Assembly: GCA_937919795.1 (NCBI GenBank)
Contig: CALFOA010000224.1
Span: forward strand, 1 to 8,188
DNA length: 8,188 nucleotides
Direction: 5' to 3'
Source: an uncultured Neisseria sp.
GTDB lineage: Bacteria; Pseudomonadota; Gammaproteobacteria; Burkholderiales; Neisseriaceae
The position numbers were made by a program, and so were the translations under genes. The notes beneath the pieces were generated by a model. The model saw nothing but the letters and a program-made list of their open reading frames with translations. It did not search any database and had not been told where the DNA came from. Shown piece after piece: positions 1 through 5,957 of the stretch (within the stretch, counting starts at the first letter, position 1; each line of letters begins with the position of its first letter).

Positions 1-589
1 GGATCAAAGCGTATTGAAAACCGGTTTGCTGAAAGATGAACACTGGGGTCGCCTAAATGATGCCGTTACCAAACTTTCCGATGCGCCGATGTTTATCGAC
101 GAAACCCCCGGCCTCACCTCGCTGGAACTACGTGCCCGTGCCCGCCGCTTGGCACGCCAGTTCGGCGGCAAACTCGGCCTGATTGTGATTGACTACCTGC
201 AATTGATGTCCGGCTCCGGCCGCAGCGACAACCGCGCCTCAGAATTGGGTGAAATCTCCCGCTCGCTCAAAGGCTTAGCCAAAGAGTTGCAAGTGCCCAT
301 CATCGCCTTGTCACAATTAAGCCGTACCGTCGAATCCCGTACCGACAAACGCCCGATGATGTCAGACTTACGCGAATCCGGCGCCATCGAGCAAGATGCC
401 GACTTAATTATGTTTATGTACCGTGATGAATACTATAACGCCGAATCACCCTTTAAAGGCATGGCCGAATGTATCATCGGTAAAAACCGTAACGGCCCCA
501 CCGGCAAAGTGGTACTCACCTGGATGGGACAATTCACCAAATTTGATAATGCCGCCTACATACCAGACGGCATGATGATGGAAGATTAA
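1..589 (+). CDS. dnaB: Replicative DNA helicase DnaB, C-terminal part (5' end outside window)
   Basis: Only the last 195 codons are present; the first complete codon begins at base 2, and the reading frame is open to the left edge. This is the RecA-like motor domain of the hexameric helicase that unwinds DNA at the replication fork. Visible signatures are the Walker B strand LIVIDYLQLM, the H3/sensor segment PIIALSQLSR, the block DLRESGAIEQDADLIMF, and the distal KNRNGPTG segment that holds the family's arginine finger. The match to E. coli DnaB over this stretch is close and continuous to the C-terminus. The N-terminal domain, linker and Walker A lie upstream of the window. The gene ends at TAA with the acidic, Met-rich tail DGMMMED. 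In Neisseria dnaB directly precedes the pilH-pilX genes, as here. Identity is near certain; completeness upstream cannot be judged. Confidence 0.97.
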   Translation, partial: DQSVLKTGLLKDEHWGRLNDAVTKLSDAPMFIDETPGLTSLELRARARRLARQFGGKLGLIVIDYLQLMSGSGRSDNRASELGEISRSLKGLAKELQVPIIALSQLSRTVESRTDKRPMMSDLRESGAIEQDADLIMFMYRDEYYNAESPFKGMAECIIGKNRNGPTGKVVLTWMGQFTKFDNAAYIPDGMMMED

Positions 590-638
590 GACAAATCTTG
601 ATGCAAATATCGTAAATATAGGAAAAATTAACTCCAAA

Positions 639-669
639 TTGGTTGTACTCAGGCGCTATCGTTTACAAT
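639..669 (+). promoter_or_regulatory. Candidate promoter for the minor-pilin cluster (weak)
   Basis: In the 211-bp gap between dnaB and pilH, TACAAT at 664-669 matches five of six bases of a sigma-70 -10 box. The best -35 is only TTGGTT at 639-644, with a long 19-bp spacer. The -10 overlaps a small hairpin (CGCTAT 654-659 with ATAGCG 668-673, 8-nt loop) followed by an AT-rich stretch, which could instead be a weak dnaB terminator. No better promoter is visible before pilH, so cotranscription from dnaB is also possible. Confidence 0.22.
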
Positions 670-733
670 AGCGAAAATTTTAATTATTAAATAAGTATCA
701 CCGTATCTTATCTTAGTGCTAATCCTGAATATT

Positions 734-745
734 TTCAGACAGGCA
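734..745 (-). repeat. DNA uptake sequence, TG-wad dialect
   Basis: An exact copy of TGCCTGTCTGAA on the minus strand (TTCAGACAGGCA on plus), lying alone between dnaB and pilH. DUS are bound by the minor pilin ComP in Neisseria and favour uptake of DNA carrying them. This copy has no inverted partner nearby, so it is not part of a terminator. Confidence 0.85.
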
Positions 746-801
746 TTTTTTACGATTAAGCATACTTATCACATTGCCCTCTAAAACGTTAGGTATTACT
801 C

Positions 802-1467
802 ATGTTTTCCCAACCGCATAAACCGCAAGGGTTCACGCTTATTGAGCTGTTGCTGGTTCTCGCGATAGCCGGCATTATGGCCGCCATCGCCTATCCCACC
901 ATGAGCGACTGGCTGGCTTACCGCCGCGTCGCTACCAAAAGCGAGCAGCTGATTAATATGCTGCGCCTTGCCCGCGCCGAATCAGTACGCCTCAATCTAC
1001 CTGTTTATGTCTGCCCAGTCGATATTGCTGATACTGGCAAGCCTAACAATTACTGTTCCACCTCTGATGCCGAAGGCTATGCCGCTTTTGCAGACCGCAA
1101 TGGCGATCAGATATTCGACAATAACGATTTGCCTATCCGCACGGCTGTTTTGAATACTCCCAGCCAATCCAATCTTGAATTTTCCTTAAGCAATACCGGC
1201 ACTGCACCAGCTACTGCCTTAGGCTTCCGCCCGGACGGCTCGTTTTACCGTGCCACTTCTACTGGTACTGGCACGGATAAAGGCAAAATCACCGCTTCAC
1301 GCTCCGATGCCAAGATCAAAATCCAAATCACCGATAAAAACGGCGGCGATGCCAAATCACGACGTGCTGTAGTTTTGCTGCTGGACAACAGCGGCCGGGT
1401 TTTCTCTTGCGATCGCGATAAAGTCAGAGCCTCCAGCGGCGAATGCGCTTTCACTACTGGCAACTGA
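802..1467 (+). CDS. pilH: Type IV pilus minor pilin PilH (FimT/GspH family)
   Basis: A 221-residue prepilin. A short leader of 10 residues ends in Gly, followed by the cleavage/methylation segment G|FTLIE, with Phe at +1 and Glu at +5 (residue 15). A hydrophobic helix follows to about residue 35. It would be cut by prepilin peptidase PilD and act in the inner membrane as one of the minor pilins that prime pilus assembly. The helix-proximal stretch SEQLINMLRLARAESVRLN and the near-terminal RRAVVLLLDNSGRV are typical of FimT/GspH proteins and resemble gonococcal PilH as I recall it. Cysteines at 71, 85, 203 and 215 could form two disulfides in the globular domain. The ribosome binding site is weak (AGG at 791-793). 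It is the first gene of the five-gene pilin cluster, 72 bp before pilI. Confidence 0.93.
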   Translation: MFSQPHKPQGFTLIELLLVLAIAGIMAAIAYPTMSDWLAYRRVATKSEQLINMLRLARAESVRLNLPVYVCPVDIADTGKPNNYCSTSDAEGYAAFADRNGDQIFDNNDLPIRTAVLNTPSQSNLEFSLSNTGTAPATALGFRPDGSFYRATSTGTGTDKGKITASRSDAKIKIQITDKNGGDAKSRRAVVLLLDNSGRVFSCDRDKVRASSGECAFTTGN

Positions 1468-1539
1468 AAAACACCCAAACACACACATCTTAAGCCATAC
1501 CCCTACAGGTTTAACCCTTCCATGCAGAGTATTTAAATA

Positions 1540-2172
1540 ATGAACAAAATAAAAAAACATTGCGCGGTTCCCCACCTCCCCTCTCGCCATCAGCCTGCCG
1601 CCCGTCAACACGGTATGACCATTATTGAAGTTTTGGTCTCCATGATGATTCTGGCTTTAGGCGTGTTGGTGTTGCTCGCCACCCAATTGCGTACTGCCGC
1701 TGGCGTACGTGAAGCGGAACAGCAAACCATCGTTTCACAAGAAGTTCAAAACTTGATTGAAGGGATGTTGGCCAATCCCACTCTCAGCCCTAGCACGGCA
1801 GCCAGCTCTAAAGGCTGGACAGTAAAAAGTTATGCAGCTTATACCGCTGCTGTCCCCGCCGGCAATATTGCCTCTGAAGCCGGCATCAACAAACAAGGGT
1901 TGGCCAATCGTCAGGTCAACGATTTCAGACAGGCATTGAGCAATCGTCTGCCCAACACCAACGCCAGCTCTACTATCTGTACAGATTCAAGTGGTGCAAC
2001 CCCTACTGCTTCCGGCACAACCATTAACTGGAATTGTAACGGTACCGGTACCACCACTATGGTGAAGGTAGTGTGGCAAATCAATACCGAAGGAACAGCC
2101 GGCAATGCCAGCGGTTTAACCCTAAACGGCGACAAAGCAGTCTATACCTATCAAGCCCGCGTTACGGATTAA
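1540..2172 (+). CDS. pilI: Type IV pilus minor pilin PilI (PilV/GspI family)
   Basis: A 210-residue prepilin. The leader is unusually long (25 residues, basic, ending HG), then M-T-I-I-E with Met at +1 and Glu at +5 (residue 30). The hydrophobic helix is roughly residues 30-50. The segment after it, QLRTAAGVREAEQQTIVSQ, closely resembles Neisseria PilI. Two cysteines (147, 166) probably form one disulfide in a Thr/Ser/Gly-rich C-terminal domain. It is predicted to join PilH, PilJ and PilK in the priming tip complex of the pilus. The ribosome binding site is poor (GAG at 1527-1529), but starting at the internal Met26 would remove the leader, so the ATG at 1540 is kept. Codons 129-132 are exactly a DUS in reverse orientation. 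pilJ follows after 7 bp. Confidence 0.92.
   Translation: MNKIKKHCAVPHLPSRHQPAARQHGMTIIEVLVSMMILALGVLVLLATQLRTAAGVREAEQQTIVSQEVQNLIEGMLANPTLSPSTAASSKGWTVKSYAAYTAAVPAGNIASEAGINKQGLANRQVNDFRQALSNRLPNTNASSTICTDSSGATPTASGTTINWNCNGTGTTTMVKVVWQINTEGTAGNASGLTLNGDKAVYTYQARVTD
1924..1935 (-). repeat. DNA uptake sequence inside the pilI coding region
   Basis: A perfect 12/12 TG-wad DUS on the minus strand. On the coding strand it is in phase with pilI and reads as codons TTC AGA CAG GCA, Phe-Arg-Gln-Ala (residues 129-132). It is the only exact copy found within a gene in this window. Confidence 0.85.
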
Positions 2173-2179
2173 TAATGAT

Positions 2180-3277
2180 ATGAAACGAAACACACATTCC
2201 TCAAAACGTTTTTACCACTCGCCTTACCAGCAAAAGCCGCAAGGCTTTTCGGTAATTGAATTTCTGGTGGCCAGCATGCTGAGCATGATTGTGCTGGTTG
2301 CGGTCGGCTCCGCCTATTTTTCTGCGCGTAAAGTCAACGATGTGGCCGGTGGCCGGTTGAACATGCAACAAGATATCCGCAATGCCGCCAACATGATTGT
2401 GCGAGATTCCCGTATGGCGGGCAGCTTTGGCTGTTTTAGTTTGAGCAACGGCAGCGCCGTACTCACTCAAGCCAGCGGTACTAACCACCCCGCGCTGGGG
2501 CTACGTATTCGTACTGCTAGTGGCAGCAGTACTTTTTACGAAGAAGGCATAAAATCAGTGGCGCAAGCTAACTTTAGTACTACTGGCATTTCTGACTTTA
2601 CTGCCAACTCCGCTGCCGTTATTTTCCAATATGGCACCGGCTCACCTACCGTAACGGATTTGAATACTAATTCAGTCACCATCAATACCGACACCGATAC
2701 CAGCGAGTTGGCCGGTGGCTCACCGATAATTGTTAGCAGCTGCGATGTTTTGGATCAGGTTTACGCCGTTTCCGGCTCTACCTCTACCGCTTCGGGAGCC
2801 ACTACCTTCAATGGTCTGACCTTAAGCAGCAGCCAGAAGCGTACCGAAGCAACCGTCATGCGTTATCAAGTTAACCTATATGTAGTCGGTACTCCCACCG
2901 GCGGCCAGCAAGGTTTGTACCGCTTCCAGCTGCAACCTAATGGTAGCTGGACCGATCCCCAGCTGTTAATCGGTGGCATCGGCAGAATGAATATTTTATA
3001 CGGCTATGTGAATGGCTGCCCAACCATCGACAGCACGATTACGGCATCGGCAGGTGCAGCAGTTGAGACCTTCTCGTTCTCTCCTTCTCTGCTGCCCACT
3101 GACCGCAACCGCCCCTTGGCCATGATTCGCTTAACCCTCGGCGGTAACGCCGACAACACCATCGTTGCCAGTGAGAAGGTCAATGCCTCAGCCAGCGCCG
3201 GTAACGTAGATATCTATAATATTAACGCAAACATTCGCGGAGGAAACCAATGCGCAGATCGCAGTGCCATCCAATAA
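2180..3277 (+). CDS. pilJ: Type IV pilus minor pilin PilJ (PilW/GspJ family)
   Basis: A 365-residue prepilin, the largest in the cluster, as usual for PilJ/PilW. A 22-residue leader ends in QG, then F-S-V-I-E with Glu at +5 (residue 27) and a membrane helix to about residue 46. The following amphipathic stretch DIRNAANMIVRDSRMAGSFGC is characteristic of the PilW family. Cysteines at 85, 188, 280 and 358 could give two disulfides in the large beta-rich domain. Its family role is a core minor pilin that primes fibre assembly and probably sits at the tip. The start lies 7 bp after the pilI stop with no obvious Shine-Dalgarno sequence, suggesting translational coupling. Its last 28 bases overlap pilK, whose ribosome binding site lies inside this gene. 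Confidence 0.92.
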   Translation: MKRNTHSSKRFYHSPYQQKPQGFSVIEFLVASMLSMIVLVAVGSAYFSARKVNDVAGGRLNMQQDIRNAANMIVRDSRMAGSFGCFSLSNGSAVLTQASGTNHPALGLRIRTASGSSTFYEEGIKSVAQANFSTTGISDFTANSAAVIFQYGTGSPTVTDLNTNSVTINTDTDTSELAGGSPIIVSSCDVLDQVYAVSGSTSTASGATTFNGLTLSSSQKRTEATVMRYQVNLYVVGTPTGGQQGLYRFQLQPNGSWTDPQLLIGGIGRMNILYGYVNGCPTIDSTITASAGAAVETFSFSPSLLPTDRNRPLAMIRLTLGGNADNTIVASEKVNASASAGNVDIYNINANIRGGNQCADRSAIQ

Positions 3278-3834
3278 TCAGCCCGCTGCCAAACGGGCAG
3301 CGCGGTTTCTCGCTTCTTATCGTATTAATTGTGATGATTATCATCGCGTTTTTGGCCGTAGCCGCCACCCAAACCTATAATACCGAGTTGCGCATCAGTA
3401 GCAATGATGCCGACCGGAAAATGGCAATGGCGACTGCGGAGGCAGCTTTGCGCCAAGGCGAGAGTGATATTGCCACCTTTACCGATGAAGCCTTCAATGA
3501 AACTTGCACCGATGGCTTGTGTAGCCAAGCAGGGCAAGCCGATAATACCCCACCTGTAGAAACCAATGAAGGGATATTGACCATAGGCCAGGATAGCTCA
3601 AATATCAACGCTTGGACAAGAACATCGTGTAATGACACCTCTTGCTTGGAAACCAATGGTCGTACCTATACTGCTACCGGTTCTGCTAGGCCTGCCCGTT
3701 ACATTATTGAATACATCAGCAACACACCCGACCTCAACGGCAACACGCTGCTATTCCGTGTAACCGCCCGTGCTTGGGGGCAAAACGCCAATACCGTGGT
3801 TACTGTTCAATCCTATGTTGAGTCTATCCGATAA
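3250..3834 (+). CDS. pilK: Type IV pilus minor pilin PilK (PilX_N/GspK-like)
   Basis: A 194-residue prepilin. A 19-residue leader ends QRG, then F-S-L-L-I and a hydrophobic helix (residues 20-40). The +5 position is Ile24, not Glu, the hallmark of GspK/PilX-type tip subunits. The blocks TQTYNTELRISSNDADRKM and AEAALRQGE after the helix, RYIIEY at 150-155, and the C-terminal ARAWGQNANTVVTVQSYV strongly resemble Neisseria PilK as I recall it. Cysteines at 86, 91, 127 and 132 form two close pairs that may each be disulfide bonded. The start is set by a strong ribosome binding site, GGAGG at 3239-3243, within the end of pilJ; the two frames overlap by 28 bases. It probably caps or initiates the pilus together with PilH, PilI and PilJ. 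Confidence 0.93.
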   Translation: MRRSQCHPIISPLPNGQRGFSLLIVLIVMIIIAFLAVAATQTYNTELRISSNDADRKMAMATAEAALRQGESDIATFTDEAFNETCTDGLCSQAGQADNTPPVETNEGILTIGQDSSNINAWTRTSCNDTSCLETNGRTYTATGSARPARYIIEYISNTPDLNGNTLLFRVTARAWGQNANTVVTVQSYVESIR

Positions 3835-3848
3835 GAGGTGAATGTTTG

Positions 3849-4328
3849 ATGAAACAAAACAGCCCTGCCGTCCAACACGGCTTCACCTTGGTTGAGATGA
3901 TGATTGTTACCGCGATTCTGGCTATTTTAGCCGTGATTGCGTTACCCTCTTACGAGCGTTACATTGAGCGCGGCGACGCCACCGAAGCCAAAGCCGAGAT
4001 TCTGAAAGTACAAAGCATTCTCACTCAGGAACGTTTGCGTAATCCGAACAGCAATACGTTAACGGCTTCCGGTATCCGGAGCAGAATTGCAGTAACCGGT
4101 GCCAGCCAGATTCAGTTAAGCAAAAACGTATCGGCCAAATATCAACTGGGCGTAGCCGGTAGTGACGATAGCCCTATCCTCACCTTAACACCGCGCTCAA
4201 ACAATCGCACACTTGGCGTGCGTGTCGATTTATTCTCCAATGCACTGATTTGTGCCGATAGCGCTGCTACTACAGCCACCACGGTTGCTAGTGCCAAATG
4301 CAAGGCAACGGCTACCGGTTTGAATTAA
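3849..4328 (+). CDS. pilX: Type IV minor pilin of the PilX/PilL type
   Basis: A 159-residue PilE-like prepilin: an 11-residue leader ending HG, then FTLVE with Glu at +5 (residue 16), a hydrophobic helix to about residue 34, and the pilin-type PSYERYIERG stretch. Two cysteines near the C-terminus (135, 151) bracket a 15-residue Ala/Thr-rich loop, the disulfide-bounded D-region of type IVa pilins. Position as last gene of pilH-I-J-K-X and the segment HGFTLVEMMIV point to meningococcal PilX (gonococcal PilL), a fibre-incorporated minor pilin linked to bacterial aggregation. The DUS receptor ComP is less likely because it has four cysteines. The ATG at 3849 is preferred over an in-frame TTG one codon earlier: AGAGGTG at 3834-3840 gives 8 bp spacing. 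The gene follows pilK after 14 bp and is followed by the DUS terminator. Confidence 0.85.
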   Translation: MKQNSPAVQHGFTLVEMMIVTAILAILAVIALPSYERYIERGDATEAKAEILKVQSILTQERLRNPNSNTLTASGIRSRIAVTGASQIQLSKNVSAKYQLGVAGSDDSPILTLTPRSNNRTLGVRVDLFSNALICADSAATTATTVASAKCKATATGLN

Positions 4329-4344
4329 GCCGTATCTACTGAAA

Positions 4345-4356
4345 TGCCTGTCTGAA
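4345..4356 (+). repeat. DNA uptake sequence, left arm of the terminator
   Basis: Exact TGCCTGTCTGAA on the plus strand, forming the left arm of the terminator hairpin after pilX. Confidence 0.88.
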
Positions 4357-4362
4357 AGCCTT

Positions 4363-4374
4363 TTCAGACAGGCA
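4363..4374 (-). repeat. DNA uptake sequence, right arm of the terminator
   Basis: Exact TGCCTGTCTGAA on the minus strand, the inverted partner of the copy at 4345-4356. Its first six plus-strand bases also double as the likely -35 box of the prmB promoter. Confidence 0.88.
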
Positions 4375-4392
4375 TTTTATTTATAGTATAAT
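4363..4392 (+). promoter_or_regulatory. Probable prmB promoter
   Basis: A perfect sigma-70 -10 box, TATAAT, lies at 4387-4392. TTCAGA at 4363-4368 (four of six to TTGACA) is an acceptable -35 at 18 bp spacing. The start of transcription would be near 4399, leaving a leader of about 88 nt. The gene upstream is terminated by the DUS hairpin, so prmB needs its own promoter. The -35 lies in the terminator arm. Confidence 0.5.
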
Positions 4393-4486
4393 CTTCGATA
4401 AATGTATTTTCTTATTGCGTAAAGCAAAAAAGTTCGCATCTTTGTGAACCGCCTTTACCCTCTTCTTTGTACCAAGAAAGATCACC

Positions 4487-5392
4487 ATGTATTCTTCACC
4501 CGCCGCCCTTCATCTGCGTACCGTGCGCGATGTTTTGCGTTTTGCCGTCAGCGAGTTTAACCGTGCCGGGCTGTTTTTCGGCCACGGCAGCGACAATGCC
4601 CACGATGAAGCCGCCTATCTGATTTTACACAGCTTAGACTTACCGCTCGACCGCCTCGACCCTTACCTTGATGCTGTGCTGCTACCAGCCGAACGCCATG
4701 ATTTGCTGGCTAAAATCCAACGCCGTGTGACCGAACGCCTGCCGGTGGCTTATTTAACCCACCAAGCTTGGCAGGGGGAATTTGAGTTTTATGTGGATGA
4801 GCGCGTAATCGTGCCGCGCTCGTTTATTTACGAATTACTGGGCGACGGTTTGCGCCCTTGGATCGAATACGACGAATTGGTACACCGCGCCTTGGATTTG
4901 TGTACCGGCAGCGGCTGCTTGGCGGTACAAATGGCCTACCACTATCCCGATGCCGAAATCGATGCGGTCGATATCAGCTTGGATGCGCTGGAAGTAGCCG
5001 CCATCAATGTGGAAGATTATGGGCTGGAAGAGCGCATCAACCTCATCCACACCGATTTATTTGAAGGCTTGGAAGGCACTTACGATTTAATCGTTTCCAA
5101 TCCGCCTTATGTCGATGCCGAATCGGTGGCCGAGCTGCCACCAGAATATCTACATGAGCCGGAGCTCTCGCTCGGCAGCGGCGACGACGGCTTGGATGCT
5201 ACTCGCCAGATTCTGCTGTATGCTGCCAAATACTTAAACCCTAAAGGCGTATTGTTGGTGGAAATCGGCCACAACCGCGAGGTATTGGAGCAAGCCTATC
5301 CGGAATTGCCGTTTACTTGGTTGGAAACCAGCGGTGGCGATGGCTTTGTGTTCCTGCTGACTCGCGAGCAATTGTTGGGCGAAGAGTGGTAA
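4487..5392 (+). CDS. prmB: Ribosomal protein L3 N5-glutamine methyltransferase PrmB
   Basis: A 301-residue cytoplasmic SAM-dependent methyltransferase that methylates a glutamine side chain of ribosomal protein L3. The N-terminal helical domain carries the family signature FGHGSDNAHDEA (31-42) and VAYLTHQAW (87-95). The VDERVIVPRS segment (103-112) joins it to a Rossmann methyltransferase fold. Motif I is LDLCTGSGC (136-144), the acidic SAM contact is in AVDIS (160-164), and the NPPY glutamine-binding motif is at 205-208, followed by YVDAE and the HEPELSLGSGDDGL block (223-236). Length and sequence fit E. coli PrmB (about 310 aa) closely; the paralogue PrmC lacks the FGHG and HEPEL context. 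Start: the Shine-Dalgarno is weak (AAGAAAGA at 4474-4481), but the N-terminus aligns with the family. It stands alone between the pilin terminator and a convergent terminator. Confidence 0.95.
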   Translation: MYSSPAALHLRTVRDVLRFAVSEFNRAGLFFGHGSDNAHDEAAYLILHSLDLPLDRLDPYLDAVLLPAERHDLLAKIQRRVTERLPVAYLTHQAWQGEFEFYVDERVIVPRSFIYELLGDGLRPWIEYDELVHRALDLCTGSGCLAVQMAYHYPDAEIDAVDISLDALEVAAINVEDYGLEERINLIHTDLFEGLEGTYDLIVSNPPYVDAESVAELPPEYLHEPELSLGSGDDGLDATRQILLYAAKYLNPKGVLLVEIGHNREVLEQAYPELPFTWLETSGGDGFVFLLTREQLLGEEW

Positions 5393-5418
5393 GAACCTTT
5401 TCCTATACTCTCTAAACC

Positions 5419-5450
5419 AAAAGAAACCCGCCAAGTAGCGGGTTTCTTTT
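5419..5450. terminator. Bidirectional intrinsic terminator between prmB and ybaB
   Basis: A perfect 13-bp inverted repeat, AAAAGAAACCCGC (5419-5431) with its complement at 5438-5450, closes a 6-nt loop CAAGTA. The GC core is flanked by A-tract and T-tract, so it has a U-run in both directions. It begins 26 bp after the prmB stop and ends 17 bp from the ybaB stop, serving both convergent genes. Confidence 0.92.
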
Positions 5451-5467
5451 ATGAATAGTCACAAAAA

Positions 5468-5803
5468 TTATTTGAAGAAGTCACCAAAACCGGGCGGCAG
5501 GCCTTGGGTAAACGCGCCCATGCGGCTGTTAGTCGTTTCTTCCGCCGCATCGCTGGCAGCATTGATGGCAGCCAATACCAAATCTTCCAGCATTTCTTTA
5601 TCATCCACCGCTTCGGCGATCAAATCCGGGCTGATGTCTAGGCTTTTTACTACATGGTTGCAAGTCATCACCACTTTAACCAAGCCGTTGCCGGCTTCGC
5701 CGGTTACTTCGGTGTGCGCCAGCTCAGCTTGCGCTTTTTTCATGTTTTCCTGCATTTTCTGGGCTTGCTGCATCAAGCCGCCCAAACCGGCTTTTCCAAA
5801 CAT
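5468..5803 (-). CDS. ybaB: YbaB/EbfC family nucleoid-associated protein
   Basis: A 111-residue small cytoplasmic DNA-binding protein of the YbaB/EbfC family, which forms tweezer-like dimers that bind DNA. The family pattern is visible: MFGKAGLGGLMQQAQKMQENM at the start, a helix to about residue 30, the turn VTGEAGNGLVKV (33-44), the strand MTCNHVVKSLDISPDLI, the acidic DDKEMLEDLVLAAINAA helix, and a Gly/Pro/Phe-rich tail ending PGFGDFFK. Length matches the family. The start is firm: AAGGAG (plus coordinates 5810-5815) lies 6 nt before ATG. It follows dnaX on the same strand after 154 bp, the order seen in E. coli (dnaX-ybaB-recR). recR is not in this window; the next gene leftwards is convergent prmB. 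Confidence 0.95.
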   Translation of the reverse strand: MFGKAGLGGLMQQAQKMQENMKKAQAELAHTEVTGEAGNGLVKVVMTCNHVVKSLDISPDLIAEAVDDKEMLEDLVLAAINAASDAAEETTNSRMGAFTQGLPPGFGDFFK

Positions 5804-5809
5804 CGTCTG

Positions 5810-5815
5810 CTCCTT
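5810..5815 (-). promoter_or_regulatory. Strong ribosome binding site of ybaB
   Basis: AAGGAG on the minus strand, 6 nt before the ybaB ATG. It is the best Shine-Dalgarno sequence in the window and fixes the start codon. Confidence 0.85.
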
Positions 5816-5826
5816 ATCTTGTGAAA

Positions 5827-5838
5827 TACCTGTCTGAA
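5827..5838 (+). repeat. Degenerate DNA uptake sequence upstream of ybaB
   Basis: TACCTGTCTGAA, an 11/12 match to the TG-wad DUS (G to A at position 2). It forms a small hairpin with a second half-copy: ACCTGT 5828-5833 with ACAGGT 5842-5847, 8-nt loop. The hairpin sits just before the ybaB ribosome binding site on the minus-strand transcript and looks like a decayed inverted DUS pair. Confidence 0.6.
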
Positions 5839-5913
5839 AAAACAGGTTTTCAAATATCGTGAATCATTTAAAAAAGGGGGTATTCTAACGGATTTATCCT
5901 GCTTTGTATTGCT

Positions 5914-5925
5914 TTCAGACAGGCA
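5914..5925 (-). repeat. DNA uptake sequence between dnaX and ybaB
   Basis: An exact minus-strand TGCCTGTCTGAA, 33 nt beyond the dnaX stop on the dnaX-ybaB strand. With the degenerate copy at 5827-5838 it is an inverted pair, but 75 nt separate them, too far for a classical terminator. I see no convincing intrinsic terminator in the 154-bp dnaX-ybaB gap, so readthrough into ybaB is likely. Confidence 0.85.
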
Positions 5926-5957
5926 TTCTATACAACAACCGTGTGAAACCAACCTTG

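Larger units (their letters stand above)
4342..4377 (+). terminator. Rho-independent terminator formed by an inverted DUS pair
   Basis: A perfect 16-bp stem (4342-4357 with 4362-4377) closes a 4-nt loop, GCCT, and ends in TTTTAT. Each arm holds a complete DUS (4345-4356 plus, 4363-4374 minus). It starts 13 bp after the pilX stop and should end the pilin transcript. Inverted DUS pairs serving as terminators are well known in Neisseria. Confidence 0.9.

Noticed and set aside
691..769. Inverted repeat ATAAGTAT (691-698) and ATACTTAT (762-769) before pilH
   Set aside because: Eight AT-rich bases 63 nt apart in an AT-rich gap are easily chance, and no promoter element is positioned to make sense of it.
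1615..2172. Internal ATG start of pilI at Met26
   Set aside because: It would remove the prepilin leader and the Gly at -1 required by prepilin peptidase.
3849..4328. ComP, the DUS receptor pilin, as the identity of the last pilin gene
   Set aside because: ComP carries two disulfides; this protein has only two cysteines, and its place after pilK matches PilX/PilL.
5451..5837. A 128-codon plus-strand frame over ybaB
   Set aside because: It is the antisense shadow of ybaB, which has clear homology and a strong ribosome binding site.
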